From: JAZDLR01 sp964540995
GTDB lineage: Bacteria; Patescibacteriota; Patescibacteriia; UBA1558; 2-01-FULL-52-15
Length of the DNA: 51,889 nucleotides
Direction of reading: 5' to 3'
Assembly (NCBI GenBank): GCA_964540995.1
Contig: CAZIOU010000008.1
Coordinates: forward strand, 1 to 51,889
This document shows, in pieces, positions 1-9,523 of this stretch; the first letter of the stretch is position 1, and each line of letters begins with the position of its first letter. The position numbers and the translations under genes were made by a program. The notes beneath the pieces were generated by a model. It saw only the letters and a program-made list of their open reading frames with translations. It searched no databases and was not told where the DNA came from.

Positions 1-2
1 TG

Positions 3-1136
3 CCAGATGCGGTAGTTGTTCGCTTCAGAGTAGACGGTGAATTGCAAGATAAAGTTGAGCTACCGACGCAGATTCATGACGCTTTGATCGCGCGTATCAA
101 GATCTTAGGCAATCTCCGGATAGACGAACATCGTGTACCACAGGATGGACGTTTCTCTTTCAAGCTAGAAGATGAAGAGGAATCAGTTCGTGTGTCGATT
201 ATCCCGGCTTTCTATGGTGAAAAAGTAGTTATGCGTTTGATGACTGACGAAGCGCAGAACCTTAATTTGCAAGATCTAGGTTTCACCGACAAAAACGAAA
301 CTATCTTGCGACGAGAAATTGATAAACCCTTTGGTATGATCTTGGTCGTCGGTCCGACAGGCTCTGGTAAGACGACGACACTGTATTCGGTGCTTAATAT
401 TCTCAATACTGAAAATGTAAATATCTCTACCATCGAAGATCCGATTGAATACGGTGTGCGTCGCGTCAATCAGACGCAAGTTAATCCGCAAGCAGGCTAT
501 GATTTTGCTTCTGGTTTACGCGCTCTATTACGCCAAGATCCGGATATTATTATGATCGGAGAAATTCGTGATGGTGAGACAGCCCAGATCGCCGTTCGTG
601 CCGCTCTGACCGGTCATTTGGTCCTATCTACCTTGCATACCAACAATGCTTCCGGCGTACCCCCACGTTTGCTAGACATGGGAGTGGAGTCCTTCTTGGT
701 CGCTTCAACGCTCAATGTCGTCATCGCGCAACGTTTGGTACGTAAGATTTGTCTTGATTGTATTGAAAGTTACAAATTGACTCAAGAGGAGCTGGCCAAT
801 CTAGCCAAGGAATTTAATTTGGAGAAAATGTTAACCCGTTTTAAGACCATCGGAGTAGTTGATCAGAAAGTAGCAGCTTTTAGTGAGCTGACCTTCTACC
901 GTGGCAAGGGTTGTGATCGTTGTCATCATTCAGGCTACGCTGGTCGTATCGGTGTCATGGAATTATTGGAGAACACAGAACCAGTCCAGCAAGCAATTAT
1001 TAAGCAAGTAGCGTCTAATGACATTGAGAAAATTGCCTTTGATCAAGGTATGATTAGTATCTTCGAAGACGGTTGGCAGAAAGCTCTAGTTGGAGTGACG
1101 ACGATTGAAGAAGTGTTACGTATCAAACGAGAATAA
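3..1136 (+). CDS. pilB: Type IV pilus assembly ATPase PilB (5' partial)
   Basis: This is a GspE/PilB secretion ATPase that powers pilus extension at the inner face of the membrane. The reading frame is open from base 3, so the gene begins before the window and the first in-frame TTG (42) is not its start. Visible motifs are Walker A (GPTGSGKTTT, near base 351), a Walker B/His region (IIMIGEIRDGETA, then STLHTN), and a zinc-binding pair of cysteine motifs near the C-terminus (ICLDC, then CDRCHHSGYAGR). The stop codon overlaps the pilC start by one base (TAATG), so the two are translationally coupled. The N-terminal GspE-N domain lies outside the window. Confidence 0.96.
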   Translation, partial: PDAVVVRFRVDGELQDKVELPTQIHDALIARIKILGNLRIDEHRVPQDGRFSFKLEDEEESVRVSIIPAFYGEKVVMRLMTDEAQNLNLQDLGFTDKNETILRREIDKPFGMILVVGPTGSGKTTTLYSVLNILNTENVNISTIEDPIEYGVRRVNQTQVNPQAGYDFASGLRALLRQDPDIIMIGEIRDGETAQIAVRAALTGHLVLSTLHTNNASGVPPRLLDMGVESFLVASTLNVVIAQRLVRKICLDCIESYKLTQEELANLAKEFNLEKMLTRFKTIGVVDQKVAAFSELTFYRGKGCDRCHHSGYAGRIGVMELLENTEPVQQAIIKQVASNDIEKIAFDQGMISIFEDGWQKALVGVTTIEEVLRIKRE

Positions 1137-2356
1137 TGGAATATTTAGATATTCATGAGAAGGCTATCCAACCCACGCCGATACAACCAGCTCATGTGGA
1201 GGAGCAATCCAATACTTTGATAGCGGCACAGGTGGAAGCCAAGAAACAGATGAAGGCACAACGCGAGAAGAAAGAGCGTAAGTCTTCGTTTTGGCGTCTG
1301 ACAACCGGCAAGGTTACTTTGACTGAGAAGGAAGTTTTTATGGATAATTTGGCAACCATGCTCAAAGCTGGTTTGCCGCTGGCAGCTGGTCTGTCGACGC
1401 TGGCTGTTGAGATGCGCAATAAATATTTCAAAGGCATCTTGTTGGATATTAAGTCATTGGTCGAAAATGGAGAAAACTTTTCCATCGGATTGAAACGTTA
1501 TCCCAATGTCTTCCCGGATATTTTAGTCGCTACTATCGAAGTAGGAGAGTCGAGCGGACTATTGTCAGAAGTGTTAGGACATTTGGCTACGTTACTCAAA
1601 GCCGAACGGGCATTAAAAAGTAAAGTTATGGGAGCATTGATGTATCCTATTGTTGTTATGGTGGCTCTCGTAGGTGTGAGTTTGGTGCTGACGCTTTTCG
1701 TCTTTCCTAAATTGATCGAAATTTTCAAAAGCGCAGGTGTTGACCTACCAATAGTCTTATTATTGGTGCAAGGTTTGATCTATATATTAAATAACTACGG
1801 TTGGTACCTCATTGGTGGTATATTTGCTCTGGGAGTGGGTTTCAAAATGCTCTTTCGTCTATCAGGCCCCAAATATTGGCTGCACGCGCAATCCCTGAAA
1901 TTGCCTATTGCTGGACCGCTGATTAAGGAGATTGCTCTCACCCGTTTCACCGGCAATCTTAAATTACTACTCGCCTCTGGGTTGCCTATTATCAAATCGT
2001 TAGAAACAGTATCGGCGACAGCCAGTAATTTACAATTTCGTCGTGCCATCGTGGCTATGTCCGAAGAGTTGTCCAAAGGCCTGACGCTAAATGCTGCAAT
2101 GGCCAGTCGTCCGCAACTCTTCCCTTCGATCGTCGTCCAGCTGACCAAAGTAGGAGAAGAAACTGGAGAATTAGAAACCATTCTAGGCAAAATTTCTGAA
2201 TACTACGATACGCGCGTCAATAATGTCTTGGCTAATCTGTCGACTATTATCGAACCAATTATGTTGGTTGGAGTCGGTATCGTTGTGGGATTTGTGGCCG
2301 TGTCAGTTATCGGTCCAATTTACGAACTAACCAATAGCTTCGGTGATACCAAATAA
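1136..2356 (+). CDS. pilC: Type IV pilus inner-membrane platform protein PilC
   Basis: A GspF/PilC polytopic platform protein of 406 aa, the usual length. Two T2SF repeats are visible, each opening with a conserved helix: residues about 65-190 (FMDNLATMLKAGLPLAAGL) and about 265-400 (FTGNLKLLLASGLPI). Three hydrophobic segments are seen near residues 163-192, 220-240 and 370-395. An extra lysine- and glutamine-rich N-terminal arm of about 50 residues comes before the first domain. The gene is coupled to pilB upstream, and its 3' end overlaps the next pilin gene by 14 bp, so one operon is expected. It connects the ATPase to the growing pilus. Confidence 0.95.
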   Translation: MEYLDIHEKAIQPTPIQPAHVEEQSNTLIAAQVEAKKQMKAQREKKERKSSFWRLTTGKVTLTEKEVFMDNLATMLKAGLPLAAGLSTLAVEMRNKYFKGILLDIKSLVENGENFSIGLKRYPNVFPDILVATIEVGESSGLLSEVLGHLATLLKAERALKSKVMGALMYPIVVMVALVGVSLVLTLFVFPKLIEIFKSAGVDLPIVLLLVQGLIYILNNYGWYLIGGIFALGVGFKMLFRLSGPKYWLHAQSLKLPIAGPLIKEIALTRFTGNLKLLLASGLPIIKSLETVSATASNLQFRRAIVAMSEELSKGLTLNAAMASRPQLFPSIVVQLTKVGEETGELETILGKISEYYDTRVNNVLANLSTIIEPIMLVGVGIVVGFVAVSVIGPIYELTNSFGDTK

Positions 2357-2822
2357 ATATCAGGCAGGATTTACCGCCTTGGAGATAGTTATTACGATTT
2401 TAATTCTGGGTATCTTGGCTACGTTGGGTCAAGGTAGTTATGCTGTCTGGCAGAAGAATGTTCATATTCATAATGCTACCGAAGAACTCAAAAGTTCATT
2501 AGTTCAAGCCCAGCAGAAAGCTGCTGCGTCAGCGGACGGAACATCATGGGGTATACATCTGGAGGCTGATCGTTATACAGAATTTGCTGGTGATATCTAT
2601 AGCATCAATAATCCAACTAATGTTGTTAAGAGTTTGGTCGGATTAACAATAGTCAACCCCACCACAAGTCTGTCTGATGGGACCAGCGGCCATAGTCCTG
2701 ACGTGGTGTTCTTCAAATTCACAGGACAGACAGTCAACAGTGGTATGATTATATTACAAGTTGCAGCTGAGCCGACAATACAAAGATCAATAGTAATATC
2801 TAATGTGGGAGTGATTCAATAA
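2343..2822 (+). CDS. Minor pilin / GspH-like pseudopilin
   Basis: A 159-aa protein with a class III prepilin N-terminus: a short positively charged leader, then GFTALEIVITILILGIL, with Glu at position 5 of the predicted mature chain. It would be processed by a PilD-type peptidase, which is not in this window. The rest is a small beta-rich pilin body. The start codon lies inside the 3' end of pilC. Its place next to pilC and before three larger pilin-like proteins suggests a minor or initiating pilin rather than the main filament subunit. Confidence 0.85.
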   Translation: MIPNKYQAGFTALEIVITILILGILATLGQGSYAVWQKNVHIHNATEELKSSLVQAQQKAAASADGTSWGIHLEADRYTEFAGDIYSINNPTNVVKSLVGLTIVNPTTSLSDGTSGHSPDVVFFKFTGQTVNSGMIILQVAAEPTIQRSIVISNVGVIQ

Positions 2823-2823
2823 T

Positions 2824-4716
2824 ATGCGCCGAGGATTCTCCATGATCGAAATCCTAATCTCAATCGCCTTCATATCGGTGCTAACTTTGATATTGGTCAG
2901 TGTTGTCAATTTTAGTCACAATTTACGTCGAACTGATCAAGAGAAGACCCAGGCAGCGCTCTATGCTCAAGGCGCGGTCGAGGCAGTACGACAACTGTCC
3001 TGGACTAAGCTAACCAACGGTACGTGGCATCCGGCCATTGACGTCTCGCAGCAGTGGTCGTTGGCAGCGGGAAGTGAACTACTGGACAATAAGTTTACTC
3101 GGTCGGTGGAGATCGGAGATGTGTATCGTAGTTCAAGCCAGAACGGACAGGTTTACGGTTTGATCACTGCCAATGGTGGCTTCAATGACCCAAGCACCAA
3201 GAAGATAATAGCTACTATTAGTTGGGCGGGAGTTGATGGTCCGAAGCAGTTCACGATGGAATCCTACGTTCATCGTTATGCAGCTGATCGTTGGGTGCAG
3301 ACTGATTGGAGTGCGGGTCCAGGACAGGCTGATTGGAGCACGACTAATAAATTTTTTAGCAAAGATAGTGGTGCTGATATCATTATTCCGGGCATAGTTT
3401 CTTTGTCAGCTGGCTTCATTGATTGGACTAAGGCATCCACCACTGCCACCTACAATACGGCGGGAAACTTCGACGACGAAGATGTCTATGAAAAGGACGG
3501 TAAAGCTTATCTGGTGACAGTTAATAATTCGTCAGGTCCAGAATTCTACATTCTAGATGTCAGCAATCCCAAGAATGCTACACTAATTAGTAACAAAGAG
3601 GTTGGCTCCTCTGTCTATTCGGTTGTTGTTCGTGGCAACTTCGCGTATATCGCGACAGGTGATAACTCCAAAGAGCTACAGGTTCTGGATATTAGTAATA
3701 GTTCGGCGCCTAATGTCGTAGCTACGTACGATTTACCGTCAAATACTGACGCCACAGATGTACAGGTTGATGAAAATGAAGTTTATGTTATTCAGGGTAC
3801 TACCATTTATGCTTATCACCAGAATACGCCATCGTCCTTACAGCTGGACACTTCGTTAACTATTACTGGCGGTAACGCAACCAAGATATATTTGGCCCAA
3901 CACTACCTCTATGTGGCCACCGAAAGCGCAAATTCAGAGTTATTGATATACGATGTCACCACGCCGAGTAGCATGTATCAGATTGGTCGGTTCAATGTGT
4001 CCGGCTCTTTGAAATCAACGGATGTCTTCGTAGTCGGTAGCAGGGCGTACCTCGCTACGCAGAATAGTGGTTCTGGGCCGGAGTTCTATATCTTGGATAT
4101 TGGTGATCCCAGTAATCCCCAACTTCTAGGTAGTTGGGAAGAGGGCGAGACAATTCATGCTATCTCTATCGTTAATTCTTACGCTCTGATTGGTAGTAAT
4201 TTTAATAATAAAGAACTTGAGGTGCTCGATATTAGCGTGCCAAGCTCCATTAGCTATATCTCTGGTTTTAACCTATCTGGTTATATCTTGGGCATGTCGG
4301 CCAATTGTTCGGTCGTCTATGCTGCTACGAGTAGTAACACGGAGGAATTCTTCATTGTCTCTACTGGTGTAACTGATTGTGACTATGCCAACGCTGGTCA
4401 ATTGGAATCCTCCACCTATGATGCTGGTAGTGATGAGGTGGTCTACAATTGGGTTTCTTGGTCGAGTCATGTACCAGTCAGTACTTCGATCAAGATGCAG
4501 ATTGCGACCAGCGCCTCCATTAACGGACCCTGGACTTATGTTGGACCTGATGGTACCGGGGCTAGTTACTATACAGTCGGTGCTAAAGAGTTTATTAATT
4601 ACTCGTTTCACAAAGATCAACGTTACATTCGGTATAAGGCCTATCTTGTCAGCCAGGCTGACCTACAAACCCCTATCCTAGAGGAAGTTACTGTTAGTTA
4701 TAGTACCTATGAATAA
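2824..4716 (+). CDS. Large pilin-like protein with C-terminal LVIVD-type beta-propeller
   Basis: A 630-aa protein. It opens with a prepilin signal (MRRGFSMIEILISIAFISVL, Glu5 present) and a pilin-like alpha-helix. From about residue 215 to 510 there are repeats of about 40-45 residues of the form VYxxxxxAYL...LxVLDISNPxxP. Examples are FYILDVSNPKN, LQVLDISNSSAP, LIYDVTTPSS, FYILDIGDPSNP and LEVLDISVPSS, a pattern typical of LVIVD-type beta-propeller repeats. A further beta-rich domain follows at the C-terminus. The likely role is a filament-tip adhesin or a minor pilin carrying a binding head (inference). It lies in the pilus operon with a 1-base gap upstream and overlaps the next gene by 8 bp. 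Confidence 0.85.
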   Translation: MRRGFSMIEILISIAFISVLTLILVSVVNFSHNLRRTDQEKTQAALYAQGAVEAVRQLSWTKLTNGTWHPAIDVSQQWSLAAGSELLDNKFTRSVEIGDVYRSSSQNGQVYGLITANGGFNDPSTKKIIATISWAGVDGPKQFTMESYVHRYAADRWVQTDWSAGPGQADWSTTNKFFSKDSGADIIIPGIVSLSAGFIDWTKASTTATYNTAGNFDDEDVYEKDGKAYLVTVNNSSGPEFYILDVSNPKNATLISNKEVGSSVYSVVVRGNFAYIATGDNSKELQVLDISNSSAPNVVATYDLPSNTDATDVQVDENEVYVIQGTTIYAYHQNTPSSLQLDTSLTITGGNATKIYLAQHYLYVATESANSELLIYDVTTPSSMYQIGRFNVSGSLKSTDVFVVGSRAYLATQNSGSGPEFYILDIGDPSNPQLLGSWEEGETIHAISIVNSYALIGSNFNNKELEVLDISVPSSISYISGFNLSGYILGMSANCSVVYAATSSNTEEFFIVSTGVTDCDYANAGQLESSTYDAGSDEVVYNWVSWSSHVPVSTSIKMQIATSASINGPWTYVGPDGTGASYYTVGAKEFINYSFHKDQRYIRYKAYLVSQADLQTPILEEVTVSYSTYE

Positions 4717-5239
4717 ACAACGTGGATTCACCTTAATTGAAGCGGTCGTTTATCTGCTTATTGCCAGCTTACTTTTGGCCGTAATTTTTAATGTCCAGAA
4801 TTCAGTATTTCGTGTCAGCCGACAATTACGCGTTGCGCATGAAGTACAGCAGAATGTTCGTTTCTTAACCAACACTATCGGCAACCGACTTCATAATGTG
4901 GTGACTATTGAAGATATCAGGCCAGCAGCTGAAGTAGCTCGTTTCTATCCAGACACAGAACACCGTTGGACATTACGAATCGATAATGGTCAATTGCAAT
5001 TATTAGATCAAGTTTTCGACCAACCTTCTGCTACTTGGGTCAACACAGCTGCCGATTATCAGACATTAACTACTGACAAAGCGGTTATTTCCAACTGGTC
5101 TATCATTCCGGTGAAGAATTCTGAAGGTACGGCGTATACCAGCGCTCAGATAACATTTACCCTTACTATTGGTACTGCATCTGAACCATTTGGCTTTTAT
5201 CAAGGAAATTATCAAATGATAGTAGGAGCTAGAAATTAA
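4709..5239 (+). CDS. Minor pilin, PilW/GspJ-like
   Basis: A 176-aa prepilin. MNKQRGFTLIEAVVYLLIAS carries the G/FTLIE cleavage motif with Glu5, followed by the hydrophobic helix. The body (residues about 40-176) has the GspJ/PilW-like layout of an extended helix and then beta strands, without cysteines. The gene overlaps the preceding gene by 8 bp and is followed by a 1-base gap, so it is part of the pilus operon. It is probably one of the minor pilins that form the priming tip complex. Which of the GspI, GspJ or PilW types it matches best cannot be settled by eye. Confidence 0.82.
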   Translation: MNKQRGFTLIEAVVYLLIASLLLAVIFNVQNSVFRVSRQLRVAHEVQQNVRFLTNTIGNRLHNVVTIEDIRPAAEVARFYPDTEHRWTLRIDNGQLQLLDQVFDQPSATWVNTAADYQTLTTDKAVISNWSIIPVKNSEGTAYTSAQITFTLTIGTASEPFGFYQGNYQMIVGARN

Positions 5240-5240
5240 T

Positions 5241-6176
5241 ATGGCTGCTCGTAAAGGTGCTACAGTTCTAATTGCCGCGCTAGTCGTGACAGCAATTGTA
5301 TTGTCAATTGTATTGTCGATGTTGGTTTTGGCCCTAGATAATCATGCTGGTGTCAAATCATTTGTGGCTAGCTTGCAATCATTTTATTCAGTCGAAAGTA
5401 ATTTAGAAGAATCGCTCAATCAGCTTCGGGTAGATCCTGGTAATTCTAGCTTCACGGCTATAACAGTCGGTGGGGTGGGTGCTAGTATCAAGCAGTCAGT
5501 GTCGCAAACATCATGCCTCAATGACCCGCAGTGCCAGTATACGCCCGATAGCGGGTGGTGGGGAGAGTATTTCAACTATTCTAAGAACGATCCTGATATG
5601 GAGAATGGAGCTGTCTGGGGAGGCACTCCGACACCGACGCAGCACTATTGGTATGATGACGCTTACAAGAAATTTGAGCGTGTCGATGCTAATTTGGAGT
5701 TTGGTGATCAGTGGTTCCCTTTTGACGGTACAGCTTGGGAAAATAAAGAAGGTTTCGCTCACGATTATCATTATGGTACTCACTGGCGGGCCAAAGTAGT
5801 AGCGACTGCTTCGGCGCCATATGATTATCAACTTTCAACCGATGATGACTCTTGGGTCTTAGTCAATGGAGTGGTGGTGGTAAATAATAGCGGTGTGCAT
5901 GGTTCATTTACGAAAACAGGACAGATCTATCTGTCCCAAGGAAGTAATGTGGTAGAGGTCTATTTTGCTGAACGACACACCACTGATTCATCAATGACGT
6001 TCAAATTTATAGATGGCAGTCTTAGTATTACGCCGTGGCCAGAGGGTTGTGCTGATATCACTGGCTGTCAATCAGTTATCGAGGCGCGTGCGACTTCCAC
6101 CAATGCAGTGCGTAAGGCCGAGTATAGCTGCGATCAAGTGTTATCTAGTTGTGTTTGGTCGGAAGTGGCACCTTAA
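5241..6176 (+). CDS. PilX/GspK-like membrane-anchored protein with fibro-slime (PA14-like) domain
   Basis: A 311-aa protein with an N-terminal hydrophobic helix (residues 7-30, GATVLIAALVVTAIVLSIVL) but without the canonical GFTLIE box. That is typical of PilX/GspK-type tip subunits. Residues about 95-260 match the fibro-slime / PA14-like pattern: the DDDSWVLVNGVVVVNNSGVHG block, then VYFAERHTTDSS. This fold is known from carbohydrate-binding extracellular proteins. Paired cysteines occur at both ends (C..C near residues 93-98, CADITGC near 269). It is the last gene of the pilus operon and converges on the next gene with a 32-bp tail-to-tail overlap. The predicted role is a surface-binding pilus tip component (inference). 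Confidence 0.8.
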   Translation: MAARKGATVLIAALVVTAIVLSIVLSMLVLALDNHAGVKSFVASLQSFYSVESNLEESLNQLRVDPGNSSFTAITVGGVGASIKQSVSQTSCLNDPQCQYTPDSGWWGEYFNYSKNDPDMENGAVWGGTPTPTQHYWYDDAYKKFERVDANLEFGDQWFPFDGTAWENKEGFAHDYHYGTHWRAKVVATASAPYDYQLSTDDDSWVLVNGVVVVNNSGVHGSFTKTGQIYLSQGSNVVEVYFAERHTTDSSMTFKFIDGSLSITPWPEGCADITGCQSVIEARATSTNAVRKAEYSCDQVLSSCVWSEVAP

Positions 6177-7464
6177 TCTGGTAGCTGATGATCGTGATAG
6201 CCACGAGTAAGAAATATTGAACACTCAAATCATTACGGAAATACGGAACGTCTACCAAGCCATGCATTAGTAGAGCGATAAAGGCCAGTAGTAATCCCTG
6301 TTGGATCGCCGATGGGGATTTTAGTTTCCATAAAGTAACGAGCAAGTAGAGTAAAAGGCTTAAGAAAGCAATCGCACCGATCAATCCTAATTCCGCCCAG
6401 AAATTAAGCAGGATGTTATGAGGGTATAAGAAAATTTCTAGAAAGTTATGTCTATGATATGGCAGTAGGGCTGATTGATAGCCAGCCAAGCCGCTACCAA
6501 GTAGCCAGTGATGTGATAGTAGTGTTGCAGTTTCACGCCATTGATCGATTCGAATTTCCAAAGAGCTAGATGTTAGTGTTAGTGTTTGCGTTGTAATTCG
6601 CTGCCACTGCGTTTGGAAATTTGGTGTCGATAGATAATACCAACTAGCCAAGAGTGTAATCGTTATTAGTAGCCAAGACCAGAGACGGGTATGAGGATGT
6701 CGCCACAGAATTACAATGAAGCAGATCATGAGGGCAGCTAAGGCGCCAGCTGTATGAGCCATGATAATCAGCCCTAGACCAGCGATAATTACCAGGCTGG
6801 CCAATATTCTCCATGAGCTACGGAAACCGCTCCACCAGCCGAGATAGAGGGCTACAATGGGCGTTATGAACAGGCTGGTACCATTGGGGTAACCATAAAT
6901 AGTGGTAATTCTTCTGGTGGCGCTAGCGGACCAGAACTCACTAGGTATGCTCCAGCCAGTGAGATATTGGATCAGGCCAAGGGGAAATAGGAGAAGAATA
7001 TGTGCGCCCAAGATCGCCAAGATGATTTCGATATGTCTTTTTGTTTGCAGCGAGTAAGTAGCTACCAACAAGATCATGATTGGCTCTAGGAAGTAGGCTT
7101 TCCACTGTCCCCAAGCAGCTAGCTGATTGGGCGAGATCCAAGCTGATACAGTAGCAGCCAAGAGTAAGAGGCTGATCAATACTCGAACTATCAATGGTAC
7201 GAGATTAACGCGGGGCTGCGACCAGTTCAAGACGGAACGCCAGATACCAGCACGAATGATCCACAGCACGAATAAGAGTATGATAGCTAATTCCAAAATT
7301 GTCGTCGGTATATTCCAGAGACGCAGGCGAATAAGATAAGTCGGCAGTAGCGCGGTGACAGCATACAACCCGTAGCGACTAGATTTCCAACTTAGTAGAG
7401 CAACGATAATAATTGCCACTAATCCCGCTACAACTAATAACGGTGAGGAGACAAAATCAATCAT
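6145..7464 (-). CDS. O-antigen ligase / polymerase-like membrane protein (Wzy/WaaL family)
   Basis: A 439-aa integral membrane protein with about 10-12 hydrophobic segments. A large periplasmic loop between residues about 290 and 345 contains the conserved patch around HHWLLGSGLAGYQ and HRHNFLEIFLYPHN, as in the O-antigen ligase/polymerase superfamily. Such proteins polymerise or transfer lipid-linked glycans on the outer face of the membrane. Its start overlaps the stop of the flippase gene by 4 bp (ATGA), so the two form a polysaccharide export pair. Ligase and polymerase cannot be told apart from sequence alone. Confidence 0.85.
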   Translation of the reverse strand: MIDFVSSPLLVVAGLVAIIIVALLSWKSSRYGLYAVTALLPTYLIRLRLWNIPTTILELAIILLFVLWIIRAGIWRSVLNWSQPRVNLVPLIVRVLISLLLLAATVSAWISPNQLAAWGQWKAYFLEPIMILLVATYSLQTKRHIEIILAILGAHILLLFPLGLIQYLTGWSIPSEFWSASATRRITTIYGYPNGTSLFITPIVALYLGWWSGFRSSWRILASLVIIAGLGLIIMAHTAGALAALMICFIVILWRHPHTRLWSWLLITITLLASWYYLSTPNFQTQWQRITTQTLTLTSSSLEIRIDQWRETATLLSHHWLLGSGLAGYQSALLPYHRHNFLEIFLYPHNILLNFWAELGLIGAIAFLSLLLYLLVTLWKLKSPSAIQQGLLLAFIALLMHGLVDVPYFRNDLSVQYFLLVAITIISYQIKVPLPTKHN

Positions 7465-8885
7465 GCCGTTGGTTTCAGTAGCGATTTAATTTCTGACCAG
7501 CTAATAGCAGAAGTGAGTAGTAGACCTAAGATGTAGATAATAGCGCCGATAATGACCTGAATCAGTAGCGGCAAGAAATAGAGACCAGCGATAACGATCA
7601 TCATAATAATGCTAGCTAACAGACTTTTGCCGGCTACGAGCAATTTCGGTCGATAAGCAAATTGTTTTCGCACTACGAGCCAAGCAAACAGTACAATCAG
7701 TAGCTCTATACCGACAGTTACCCAGGCTGCTCCCCAGTAGCTGAAGCGGGGAATAGTCAGCCAGTAACCAATGATCGAGAGGACGGCTGCTAGCAAAAAG
7801 TATTTCATCATCTGCTTCTGTCGTTCCATCGTTAGTACCAGATAGGTTCCTAAGGTGCCGAAGAAAATTATAGCCGTAGCAACTATTAATATGGAGAGTA
7901 GCGGTCCGGCAGCAGCGAAATCAGGACCAGCCACCAAGACCATAAGCGGTGTGGCAACTACCAAAGTACCAGCTACCATTGGTATAGTTATTAAGGAGAA
8001 AACATCGAAGGCTTTCTGCCAGATAAGATGTAGTCGAGTGTAATCTCGCACTACCCAGGCGGCGGTGAAGAGTGGTAAGAGAAGCCCCATAAACATATGA
8101 GGGAAGGTAGTGACAATTTCCAAGACGCGATAGGCGGCGCCGTAGATACCGACATCACTAGCGGGCTGGTAAAATGACAAGAAGACAGTATCGATTTTGA
8201 AATAGATTAAGTTAAGAGTTGTCGTTACTGCTAAGGGCCAAGTTTTGATTAAGATAGATTTCCAATAGCTCAAATCCCAAGCTAGACCGAGACGATAAGT
8301 GCGGTAGGTCCAATAGAGGATTAGCAAGAAGAAGAGAGCCGAGGCAGCTGATGAAGCGTACAATATGCCTTGCAGTGAAGTTTGATGTCCGATAGCGTAG
8401 ACGATCAAGGCCAATAAGACGACTTTGCTCACTAAGCTACTGATAGCGACACGAGGCATGGTGAAGCTCTTCTGAAATAGTGCCGTTAATACCGTGATTA
8501 AGCTGACGAAGAAAAATGAAGCTACGAGTGCGAGGACGCCTAATTTGATAGTTGGTGGATAGGGCAAGAATTGAATCAAGACGCAACCAATAATGAAACC
8601 GACGGTGGCAGTGACGAGACGTAGCGTGAAGATGTTATTGAGTATCTTGGTGTGCTGCTCTTCTGGTCGGGCTGATAGTTCGCGCAACAAGGTGAGGTAC
8701 AAACCAAAATCTAGGGTAATACTGACCAACTGCAACCAAGCCATAACAGTGGTGTAGTAACCAAATTGGGTCTGCCCCAGATATCGGGTGATCAGTCCCA
8801 AGGTGAAAACACCGATTATAAGCTCAACGATTCGGAGGCCGATCTGCCAGACGGTATTGGAGAATATTTTGGAAGCCTGTGACAT
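7461..8885 (-). CDS. Polysaccharide flippase, Wzx/MOP family
   Basis: A protein of about 474 aa with 12-14 transmembrane segments. Its MOP/Wzx N-terminus (FSNTVWQIGLRIVELIIGVF, then TRYLGQTQFGYY) matches polysaccharide biosynthesis exporters that flip lipid-linked oligosaccharides. An upstream in-frame ATG at 8897 exists but overlaps a TATAAT -10 element. The ATG at 8885 lies about 4-5 nt after the predicted transcription start, so it is preferred. No SD sequence is visible. It is coupled to the downstream polymerase/ligase gene by a 4-bp overlap. Confidence 0.87.
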   Translation of the reverse strand: MSQASKIFSNTVWQIGLRIVELIIGVFTLGLITRYLGQTQFGYYTTVMAWLQLVSITLDFGLYLTLLRELSARPEEQHTKILNNIFTLRLVTATVGFIIGCVLIQFLPYPPTIKLGVLALVASFFFVSLITVLTALFQKSFTMPRVAISSLVSKVVLLALIVYAIGHQTSLQGILYASSAASALFFLLILYWTYRTYRLGLAWDLSYWKSILIKTWPLAVTTTLNLIYFKIDTVFLSFYQPASDVGIYGAAYRVLEIVTTFPHMFMGLLLPLFTAAWVVRDYTRLHLIWQKAFDVFSLITIPMVAGTLVVATPLMVLVAGPDFAAAGPLLSILIVATAIIFFGTLGTYLVLTMERQKQMMKYFLLAAVLSIIGYWLTIPRFSYWGAAWVTVGIELLIVLFAWLVVRKQFAYRPKLLVAGKSLLASIIMMIVIAGLYFLPLLIQVIIGAIIYILGLLLTSAISWSEIKSLLKPTA

Positions 8886-8895
8886 AGACTGATAC

Positions 8896-8924
8896 ATTAT
8901 ACGATATTTAGCTTGAATTACGAA
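8896..8924 (-). promoter_or_regulatory. Promoter of the flippase-polymerase operon
   Basis: On the minus strand TTCGTA (8919-8924) and TATAAT (8896-8901) are separated by 17 bp. The -10 is a perfect match. It predicts transcription starting around 8889, only a few bases before the ATG at 8885, so the message would be nearly leaderless. Confidence 0.65.
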
Positions 8925-9115
8925 GTTATCCTCATATTATGGCCTATATTAGCCATTTTATATATAACTATTGACAATGGTATGAATATATGTTAATATA
9001 TAGAATTGAAAGTTCTATTTACTGGTTATCCATTAGCCAAACCGATAGTGGGTGAGGTTATAGATAACTGACAGATGCGATTCGTCTTCAGCAACTGTGA
9101 ACAGTGGAGGGAAAA

Positions 9116-9511
9116 ATGACAGTGACGTGGCTTCACGATCTGCCTGGACAAAGCGGTTTGACTATTCGTGAGGAGAAACTGCAAACTACTCACGGCATCC
9201 CTCTCGGCCAGCTGGTTGAGGTGGAGCTCAACGATGAGCATAGCCCGTGCTGGCTAAAAGGAAGGGCTCGACTCATCGTTGTCGGACATATCAGGGACTG
9301 TGACGGAACTCCCTTGTATGCTCTTTCTGCCTGGCCAATTCGCGTAAGTGGCACGAGCACGCGTGAGAACTGTTTGATGTCCATGCACACGCCGTATTTT
9401 TCGCAAGGTCATGCTGAGACTGATCTGACGCCTGTGAAGGGAGAAGCGGTGGAGATGTGGCATCAAAGCATCTATGAGTATCTCAAGAGTTTCCAGTTGC
9501 CTCATGAATGA
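9116..9511 (+). CDS. Hypothetical protein with strong SD
   Basis: I do not recognise this 131-aa protein. It has no signal peptide or membrane segment. It contains one stretch of alternating hydrophobic residues (RARLIVVGHIRDC, near residue 50) and a charged, mostly helical C-terminus. An in-frame GTG at 9104 is part of GTGGAGGG, which is better read as the SD sequence for the ATG at 9116 (5-6 nt spacing), so the ATG is chosen. A plus-strand terminator follows 13 bp after the stop, so it is a single-gene unit. Like the other orphan genes in the window it has a strong SD, unlike its core-gene neighbours. Confidence 0.6.
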   Translation: MTVTWLHDLPGQSGLTIREEKLQTTHGIPLGQLVEVELNDEHSPCWLKGRARLIVVGHIRDCDGTPLYALSAWPIRVSGTSTRENCLMSMHTPYFSQGHAETDLTPVKGEAVEMWHQSIYEYLKSFQLPHE

Positions 9512-9523
9512 GGTTAAAGAAAG

